The position numbers were made by a program, and so were the translations under genes. Below the pieces are notes generated by a model, which was given only the letters and a program-made list of their open reading frames with translations, was not told where the DNA came from and did no database searches. A DNA stretch of 10,024 nucleotides, from assembly GCA_910587085.1 (NCBI GenBank), contig CAJUMC010000085.1, forward strand, positions 1-10,024. The letters are read 5' to 3'. The DNA comes from an uncultured Lachnospiraceae bacterium (lineage in GTDB: Bacteria > Bacillota > Clostridia > Lachnospirales > Lachnospiraceae). This document shows, piece by piece, positions 5,828 to 10,024 of this stretch; position 1 is the first letter of the stretch, and the number at the start of each line of letters is the position of its first letter.

Positions 5828-8080
5828 TTACAGATTTCCGTGGCAGGTACGCGAGATCACGTCAAGCTGCTGCTCCCTGGTAAGATCAATAAACTTCACG
5901 GCATAGCCGGAAACGCGGATCGTGAAATTCGCGTATTCCTCCTTCTCCGGATGCTCCATCGCGTCGCGGAGCTTGTCCGTGCCGAACACATTGACATTGA
6001 GATGGTGCGCTCCGCGCTCAAAATAGCCGTCCATCGCCAGCACAAGATTTTTCACCTGCTCCTCCCGGCTGTGGCCGAGCGCGTCCGGATGGATGGTCTG
6101 CGTGTTGGAAATCCCGTCCAGTGCATACTCATAGGGCAGCTTTGCAACGGAATTTAAGGATGCCAGCAGGCCGTTTTTCTCCGCGCCGTAGCTTGGGTTC
6201 GCTCCCGGTGCAAACGGCTCGCCCGCCGGGCGTCCGTCCGGCAGCGCACCCGTCGCCTTTCCGTATACAACATTCGAGGTGATGGTAAGGATCGAGGTCG
6301 TCGGCTCAGAATCGCGGTAGGTCTCATACTGCCTGAGCTTGTTCATAAAGGTTTTCAGCAGCCAGACAGCGATATCGTCCGCGCGGTCGTCGTCGTTGCC
6401 GTAGCGCGGGAAATCGCCCTCCACCTGATAATCAACCACGAGCCCGCTCTCGTCGCGCACGGTCTTCACCTTCGCGTATTTAATTGCGCTGAGGGAATCA
6501 ACCACATGCGAAAAGCCTGCGATCCCGGTTGCGAACGTGCGCCGGACATCCGTATCAATCAGCGCCATCTCCGCCGCCTCATAATAATATTTATCGTGCA
6601 TGTAGTGAATCAGGTTGAGCGTATTGACATAGAGACCGGCAAGCCAGTCCATCATTCTGTCATATTTTTCCATCACCTCGCCGTAATCCAGATATTCCGA
6701 GGTGATCGGCCGGTAAGCCGGCCCTACCTGATCCCGCGACTTGATATCGACGCCGCCGTTGATTGCATAATTCAGGCATTTTGCGAGGTTTGCCCGCGCG
6801 CCGAAGAACTGCATTTCCTTGCCTGTCTGAGTGGCGGACACACAGCAGCAGATTGAATAATCGTCGCCCCATACCGGCCGCATCACATCGTCATTTTCGT
6901 ACTGAATAGAACTTGTTTTTACCGAAATATAAGCAGAATACCTGCGGAAATTGTCCTGCAGCCGCTTGGAATAAAGCACCGTCAGGTTCGGCTCCGGGGA
7001 CGGGCCCATATTTTCAAGCGTGTGAAGAAAACGGTAGTCCGTCTTCGTCACCATCGACCGCCCGTCCTGGCCGAGGCCGCCCACCTCGAGGGTCGCCCAG
7101 ACCGGATCGCCGGAGAACAGTTCGTTGTAGGATTTGATGCGTGCGAACTTTACCATCCGGCATTTCATCGTGAAATGGTCGATCAGCTCCTGCGCCTCCT
7201 CCTCGGTAAGTTTCCCCGCGTCCATATCCCTCTGAATGTAAATATCCAGGAAGGTGGAGATGCGCCCGACGCTCATCGCCGCACCGTTCTGCGTTTTGAT
7301 CGCCGCAAGATAGCCGAAATACAGCCACTGAACGGCTTCGCGCGCGTTTGCCGCCGGAGCGGAGATATCACAGCCGTATATGGCCGCCATGGCCTTCATA
7401 TTGCCGAGCGCCCGAATCTGCTCCGCAAGCTCCTCGCGCAGACGGATCACCTTCTCGGTCATTGTGCCGTTGCCGCAGTGCGCCAGATCCTTTTTCTTCT
7501 CCTCAATGAGAAAATCAACGCCGTACAGCGCCACACGCCGATAATCCCCGACGATGCGCCCGCGCCCGTAAGTGTCCGGAAGTCCTGTCATAATCTTATT
7601 TTTGCGCGCTCTGCGCATCTCCGGCGTATAAGCGTCAAATACGGCCTGATTGTGCGTTTTATGGTATTCATTAAATATCTTGTCAAAGGACGGCGCCGGC
7701 GTGTAGCCGTACATTTCACACGACTCCTGCGCCATCTTGATTCCGCCGAACGGCATGAAAGCGCGCTTTAACGGCTTGTCCGTCTGAAGTCCTACAATTT
7801 TTTCCAGTTCCTTATATTCCTCACAGATATAGCCCGGACCGTGCGAGGTCATGGTGGAAACAATATCCGTATCCATATCGAGCACCCCGCCCTTCGCGCG
7901 CTCTTCCTTCTGAAGCTCCTTCAGCTTTCCCCAGAGCTTATCGGTCGCGTCGGTCGGCCCTGCAAGGAACGACTCATCCCCGTCGTAAACCGTATAATTA
8001 TTCTGAATAAAATCGCGGGTGTTGACCTCTTCCTTCCACGCGGTTCCCCGGAATCCGGCCCATTCTTTTCTGTCTGCCAT
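5828..8080 (-). CDS. pflB: pyruvate formate-lyase (formate C-acetyltransferase)
   Basis: A 750-residue glycyl-radical enzyme converting pyruvate and CoA to acetyl-CoA and formate, the central anaerobic route from pyruvate. The catalytic cysteine pair lies in DYSICCCVSATQTGKEMQFF. Three consecutive Cys (411-413) occur, and 412-413 align with E. coli Cys418-Cys419. The radical glycine is Gly725 in RVSGYAVKF, 25 residues from the C-terminus as in E. coli PflB. The full PFL-like domain is present from WAGFRGTAWK on. The ATG at 8080 (MADRKEW) was chosen over an in-frame ATG at 8194 because AAAGGGAAG sits at correct distance, and because the extra 38 residues are non-homologous and fall in the structured leader. 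First gene of the operon with pflA. No truncation or missing catalytic residue. Confidence 0.97.
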   Translation of the reverse strand: MADRKEWAGFRGTAWKEEVNTRDFIQNNYTVYDGDESFLAGPTDATDKLWGKLKELQKEERAKGGVLDMDTDIVSTMTSHGPGYICEEYKELEKIVGLQTDKPLKRAFMPFGGIKMAQESCEMYGYTPAPSFDKIFNEYHKTHNQAVFDAYTPEMRRARKNKIMTGLPDTYGRGRIVGDYRRVALYGVDFLIEEKKKDLAHCGNGTMTEKVIRLREELAEQIRALGNMKAMAAIYGCDISAPAANAREAVQWLYFGYLAAIKTQNGAAMSVGRISTFLDIYIQRDMDAGKLTEEEAQELIDHFTMKCRMVKFARIKSYNELFSGDPVWATLEVGGLGQDGRSMVTKTDYRFLHTLENMGPSPEPNLTVLYSKRLQDNFRRYSAYISVKTSSIQYENDDVMRPVWGDDYSICCCVSATQTGKEMQFFGARANLAKCLNYAINGGVDIKSRDQVGPAYRPITSEYLDYGEVMEKYDRMMDWLAGLYVNTLNLIHYMHDKYYYEAAEMALIDTDVRRTFATGIAGFSHVVDSLSAIKYAKVKTVRDESGLVVDYQVEGDFPRYGNDDDRADDIAVWLLKTFMNKLRQYETYRDSEPTTSILTITSNVVYGKATGALPDGRPAGEPFAPGANPSYGAEKNGLLASLNSVAKLPYEYALDGISNTQTIHPDALGHSREEQVKNLVLAMDGYFERGAHHLNVNVFGTDKLRDAMEHPEKEEYANFTIRVSGYAVKFIDLTREQQLDVISRTCHGNL

Positions 8081-8306
8081 AATTCTTCCCTTTCCGCCGC
8101 AAAAGCGGCATCCCAGCCAACCGGGCAGCGAATGAATTCTGCCGCCCGCACGGGGCAATCCCTTTTGTGCGCTCCGAGCGCCTCGCCCCTGCACCTAATA
8201 ACCCCTGTGCGCCGGAACCTGTTTCCAGGCTTCCCCCGATCCGGGCGTCTCCGGCCCGGGTTCCCGTTTTGGGATCGCGCCGTCTCCGGCCGCGCTGCAG
8301 CGGTCA
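8081..8306 (-). promoter_or_regulatory. long GC-rich structured 5' leader of the pflB-pflA mRNA
   Basis: If transcription starts near 8306 the pflB mRNA has a leader of about 225 nt. Hairpins visible by eye are: CCGGGC/GCCCGG with a 7-nt loop (8241-8259); CCTG-GAAA-CAGG with a GNRA tetraloop, extendable with one G-U pair (8218-8229); GGCAG/CTGCC with a 10-nt loop (8124-8143); and GCCGC/GCGGC with a four-base loop (8096-8109), just upstream of the ribosome binding site. Such structure could affect translation or mRNA stability. No known riboswitch consensus was recognised, and no run of U marks an attenuator. No gene was found in this stretch. Confidence 0.5.
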
Positions 8307-8312
8307 GAGCAT

Positions 8313-8341
8313 AGTATAGCATCGAATCGAAAAGGTTTCAA
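8313..8341 (-). promoter_or_regulatory. sigma-A promoter of the pflB-pflA operon
   Basis: On the minus strand, -35 TTGAAA (8336-8341), a 17-base spacer ending in TGC, and -10 TATACT (8313-8318). It matches the MATE promoter in architecture: same -35 hexamer, same spacer length and same extended -10. A second, weaker candidate lies just upstream (TTGACG at 8374-8379, TATAAA at 8353-8358, 15-base spacer). I found no Rex- or FNR-type palindrome overlapping either. Confidence 0.8.
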
Positions 8342-8487
8342 CTGATTTATTTTTTATACCCGGGCATGGTTGCCGTCAAGTAATTGTTGGAAACTTTTTT
8401 CATACAGACTTTCTTATGTTGTAACATCCCCATCTGTGAACTGACCTCTTTGTCATGGACAAATTTTTTGACCTCATGGACAGGGAG
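8342..8487. other. intergenic stretch with inverted and direct repeats
   Basis: No convincing gene. A perfect inverted repeat TTTGTC-ATG-GACAAA lies at 8449-8463. It overlaps a pair of related direct repeats, TGACCTCTTTGTCATGGACA (8442-8461) and TGACCTCATGGACA (8469-8482), which differ by a 6-base gap. These sit more than 100 bases upstream of the main pflB promoter and could be regulator sites or remains of a mobile-element end. The segment after the 40-codon ORF's stop stays open on the minus strand for a while but has no start signal of its own. Confidence 0.35.
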
Positions 8488-8610
8488 TCATATCTGTTTT
8501 TCCTGCCGCAGGGCATCCATTTCCTGCTGTATTGCCCTGACCTGTTTCTGTAAGGACTGGATTTCATTATTCATCGCCATGTCAAGGATATTCTTCCTCG
8601 GATGGCCCAT
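8488..8610 (-). CDS. possible 40-residue coiled-coil peptide
   Basis: An ATG at 8610 opens a 40-codon frame ending in TGA at 8488-8490. It begins MGHPRKNILDMAMNNEIQSL and continues as a charged amphipathic helix rich in Q, E, K and R with leucine/isoleucine spacing, consistent with a short coiled coil. The composition looks like genuine protein, but there is no Shine-Dalgarno sequence before the ATG. The same frame is open upstream through the 18-bp repeats, which add exactly six codons per unit. It may be a small regulatory or antitoxin-like peptide, or the tail of a decayed mobile-element gene. I do not recognise a family. Confidence 0.3.
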   Translation of the reverse strand: MGHPRKNILDMAMNNEIQSLQKQVRAIQQEMDALRQEKQI

Positions 8611-8629
8611 ACCGGAGAACCAGGCGGAA

Positions 8630-8685
8630 AACAATCCCCCTCACGGGAACAATTTCCCTCACGGGAACAATTTCCCTCACGGGAA
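8630..8685. repeat. 18-bp tandem palindromic repeats upstream of the Fic gene
   Basis: Two exact copies of an 18-bp unit CTCACGGGAACAATTTCC (8640-8657, 8658-8675), followed by a 10-base partial copy (8676-8685) and preceded by a diverged partial copy (about 8630-8639). Each unit forms alternating dyads: GGGAA-CAAT-TTCCC, and TTTCCC-TCAC-GGGAAA across unit borders. The array ends 32 bases before the extended -10 of the Fic promoter. It could be a multi-copy operator, a structured RNA, or the terminal repeats of a mobile element. Confidence 0.9.
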
Positions 8686-8717
8686 ATGGAATTCCGGCTT
8701 ACTATTGCGGGGAAATG

Positions 8718-8726
8718 TGCTATACT
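8718..8726 (+). promoter_or_regulatory. extended -10 promoter of the Fic gene
   Basis: TGC directly followed by TATACT (8721-8726). The -35 region is poor (CTTACT at 17-base spacing), so the promoter probably depends on the extended -10 or an activator. Transcription would start near 8733. A strong ribosome binding site AAGGAGG (8749-8755) follows and sits 8 bases before the GTG at 8764. Confidence 0.6.
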
Positions 8727-8763
8727 GTAAGAGGAAGTTTTGAAAGAGAAGGAGGGCTTTTTT

Positions 8764-9507
8764 GTGGACTATCAGGAGCTGTTTCGGAAAAAGGAAGTGT
8801 ACAGCCGGTGCCGGGAATCCATCCCGGAATTTACTACGTTCACTTTTGACCAGGCATTTGAAATAGAATATACGCACAATTCCACGGCCATAGAAGGGAA
8901 TACCCTTTCGCTTATCGAAACAAAGGTGCTCTTAGAGGACGGGATTTCCATCGGGGGGAAGGCGCTGCGGGAGATCTATGAGGCAGTCAACCACCACAAG
9001 GCGTTCCGCTATGTGAAAGATTGCATCGAGAAGAGGGCGCTCCTGGACGAAGGGAGGGTCAAAGATATCCATGCCCTGCTGATGGAGAACATCCAGGCTG
9101 GCGGGGTATATCGGGACGTGCAGGTGTATATCTCCGGCGCACAGCATATGCCGCCGCCCCCGCCGCTCATGTACCGGCAGGTAAAGAACTTTTACGCGGA
9201 TCTGTCCTGGAAAGGGAAGGAACTCAACCCGGTGGAGCTGGCAGCGTGGACCCATGCGGAATTTGTGAAGATACACCCGTTCACGGACGGGAACGGGAGG
9301 ACTTCCAGGCTCATCATGAACTACCAGCTCATGGCGGAGGGGTTCCCGCCCGTTTCCATCGCCAAGGAGGACAGGCTGGAATATTTCAAGATATTGGAGG
9401 CTTATGCGGCGGAGGGGGACCTGCAGCCCTTTGCGGAGCTGGTGGCAGGGCTTGTGGACAGGCAGATGGAGCGGTACATTGCGCTTTCCGGACCACACAT
9501 TACCTGA
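8764..9507 (+). CDS. Fic-domain protein, class II (self-inhibited) AMPylase
   Basis: A 247-residue cytoplasmic protein. The Fic core motif HPFTDGNGRTSR spans 171-182 with the catalytic His171, the Asp for magnesium and both Arg residues intact, so it should transfer AMP (or another nucleotide part) to a protein hydroxyl. The N-terminal helix carries STAIEGN (from Ser40), matching the inhibitory (S/T)xxxE(G/N) motif, with Glu44 as the residue that blocks ATP. This makes it a class II Fic protein needing no separate antitoxin. A proline-rich PPPPP flap precedes the core. The start is the GTG at 8764, placed ideally from AAGGAGG. An in-frame TTG at 8740 is less likely. It is transcribed away from pflB. 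Its target is unknown. The ICE fragment directly downstream suggests it came with, or was stranded by, a mobile element. Confidence 0.9.
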   Translation: MDYQELFRKKEVYSRCRESIPEFTTFTFDQAFEIEYTHNSTAIEGNTLSLIETKVLLEDGISIGGKALREIYEAVNHHKAFRYVKDCIEKRALLDEGRVKDIHALLMENIQAGGVYRDVQVYISGAQHMPPPPPLMYRQVKNFYADLSWKGKELNPVELAAWTHAEFVKIHPFTDGNGRTSRLIMNYQLMAEGFPPVSIAKEDRLEYFKILEAYAAEGDLQPFAELVAGLVDRQMERYIALSGPHIT

Positions 9508-9538
9508 TTGGAGATGCCTATTTAAAAAGAGCAGAAAA

Positions 9539-9572
9539 TGTCCCTGCGGGGACGAATATTCCGGCAGGGACA
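9539..9572. repeat. 9-bp inverted repeat after the Fic gene
   Basis: TGTCCCTGC (9539-9547) and GCAGGGACA (9564-9572) are perfectly complementary around a 16-base loop. It lies 32 bases after the Fic stop and could form a transcript-ending or stabilising hairpin, but no T-run follows. It is also readable as the coding repeat VPAGT-NI-PAGT of the VirB4-like stub. Confidence 0.6.
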
Positions 9573-9581
9573 CCGGGGGCT

Positions 9582-9611
9582 GATCATATCCAGGAGTTCC
9601 CGGATATGATC
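9582..9611. repeat. 10-bp perfect inverted repeat in the VirB4-like stub
   Basis: GATCATATCC (9582-9591) and GGATATGATC (9602-9611) are perfectly complementary around a 10-base loop. It lies inside the region encoding ADHIQEFPDMIA. Together with the hairpin at 9539-9572 it gives two strong stem-loops in tandem just downstream of the Fic gene. Confidence 0.65.
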
Positions 9612-9685
9612 GCGCCCTCCATCATCAAGTTTGAGACGGACCACTTCAGCTGCAAGAATACATACCGATGTGTGTGGGCGCTGCG

Positions 9686-9901
9686 GAAATATTCTTTCCA
9701 CAGAATTTTGTTTCGCTTGCGGTAATGGAATCCATGCCCGAAACGGCATACAGGAGCGTTGATTTACCCGAACCTGACGGCCCCATAACAGCTACCATTT
9801 CACCTGCAGAAACGGTAAAGTTTTACATTTTTCAAAACGTTGTTCCGGCGTTTGTTTACGATATATGTTTTGCAGAGGTCTTTTACTTCTAAGATATTCA
9901 T
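9686..9901 (-). pseudogene. broken ABC-transporter ATPase (MacB/BceA-type) fragment
   Basis: The ATG at 9901, with AAAGGA upstream, opens MNILEVKDLCKTYIVNKRRN, then VLKNV, the typical start of lantibiotic/bacitracin-type export ATPases. An extra base in the four-T run at 9821-9824 (plus strand) shifts the frame. Correcting it gives NVNFTVSAGEMVAVMGPSG, then SGKSTLLYAVSGMD, a full Walker A (GPSGSGKST). Homology continues to about FCGKNIS and then stops at about 9685-9692, where it abuts the VirB4-like stub. So the gene has a frameshift and has lost its 3' three quarters, including the signature and Walker B motifs. Its AT-rich composition differs from the central operons. A sequencing error could explain the frameshift but not the truncation. 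Confidence 0.75.
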
Positions 9902-9985
9902 ACCAGTTTCCTTTCTTATACGATGTTATTCATTTTCGATATTATTTAATTTCAATGTTAATTAATTTCCATGATGCTGGGGTCA

Positions 9986-10007
9986 AAACATAGTGTTTTC
10001 TATGTTT
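9986..10007. repeat. palindrome upstream of the ABC ATPase fragment
   Basis: AAACATAG (9986-9993) and CTATGTTT (10000-10007) are perfect complements with a 6-base centre. It lies about 85 bases upstream of the ABC fragment's start in AT-rich, gene-free DNA. The size suits a dimeric repressor operator (for example TetR type), or it may be the remnant of a terminator for an upstream gene. No clear promoter was identified between it and the start codon. Nothing else is recognisable at 9902-10024. Confidence 0.5.
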
Positions 10008-10024
10008 GAACCTCCACATGAACC

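Larger units (their letters stand above)
9510..9692 (+). pseudogene. truncated N-terminus of an ICE VirB4/TraE-like conjugation ATPase
   Basis: The frame starting after the Fic stop encodes FPDMIAPSIIKFETDHF, then CKNTYRCVWALRKY, about 60 residues including the preceding linker. This matches, from memory, the N-terminal region of the VirB4/TraE-like ATPases of Tn1549-type conjugative elements, which continue with a segment like PTATDEQAILRHLGE. Here that continuation is missing: after about 9692 the sequence belongs to an opposite-strand ABC-transporter fragment. No start codon with a ribosome binding site is visible for it. It is a non-functional stub (no Walker motifs). Two inverted repeats lie within it. 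Family recall is good but unsearched. Confidence 0.6.

Noticed and set aside
8081..8194. N-terminal extension of PflB from an upstream in-frame ATG
   Set aside because: The extra 38 residues have no similarity to PflB proteins, lie in the structured leader, and a good ribosome binding site supports the ATG at 8080.
8081..8306. ZTP (pfl-motif) riboswitch before pflB
   Set aside because: The name invites it, but I cannot find the conserved ZTP aptamer blocks in the leader. The match is limited to generic GC-rich stems.
8384..8743. A 119-codon plus-strand frame running through the 18-bp repeats
   Set aside because: It has no ribosome binding site, its translation is Cys/Phe-rich and unlike a real protein, and it overlaps the Fic promoter.

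Overview
The window looks like chromosome of a Gram-positive anaerobe of the Clostridia, most likely a gut Lachnospiraceae. The reasons are the anaerobic pyruvate formate-lyase pair pflB-pflA, AGGAGG-type ribosome binding sites, sigma-A promoters with extended -10 boxes, and a small operon of protein types (zinc-ribbon membrane protein, DUF5685, J-domain protein) that I associate with that family. The core (about 980-8300) is GC-rich. The left 780 bases and the last 330 or so are clearly AT-rich. The genus cannot be fixed from the sequence alone.

Layout. Bases 1-780: AT-rich DNA with one intact small gene (TIGR04076-like, minus strand) and, upstream of it, a degenerate reading frame broken by stops. 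Bases 770-983: no intact gene, but a stretch resembling a fragment of an SNF2-type helicase carried by integrative conjugative elements (ICEs). Bases 984-3188 (minus): three-gene operon, read zinc-ribbon membrane protein, DUF5685 protein, J-domain protein, with a promoter at about 3243-3274. Bases 3312-4694 (minus): MATE efflux transporter with its own good promoter. Bases 4813-8080 (minus): pflB then pflA, with four 47-bp tandem repeats between them, a structured leader of about 225 nt and a strong promoter at 8313-8341. Bases 8342-8763: divergent intergenic region with a possible 40-codon ORF, an array of 18-bp palindromic repeats and the promoter of a Fic gene. Bases 8764-9507 (plus): Fic-domain AMPylase with an N-terminal self-inhibitory motif. 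Bases 9510-9692: truncated N-terminal piece of an ICE VirB4/TraE-like protein. Bases 9686-9901 (minus): truncated and frameshifted ABC-transporter ATPase fragment. Bases 9902-10024: AT-rich, with one palindrome.

How it works together. PflB cleaves pyruvate with CoA to acetyl-CoA and formate. PflA installs its glycyl radical. The two form one transcription unit, and the 47-bp repeats lie in the transcribed spacer. The J-domain operon is probably a proteostasis or membrane-associated unit, but its exact job is unknown. The MATE pump is separately controlled. Both edges of the housekeeping block carry debris of conjugative elements (helicase-like piece on the left, VirB4-like piece on the right), so this is a site of repeated insertion and decay. 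I found no convincing new defence or biosynthetic system. The points most worth a second look are the 47-bp repeats inside the pfl operon, the palindromic array beside the Fic gene, the recombination junction at about 9681-9692, and the glycine/tyrosine-rich J-protein operon.
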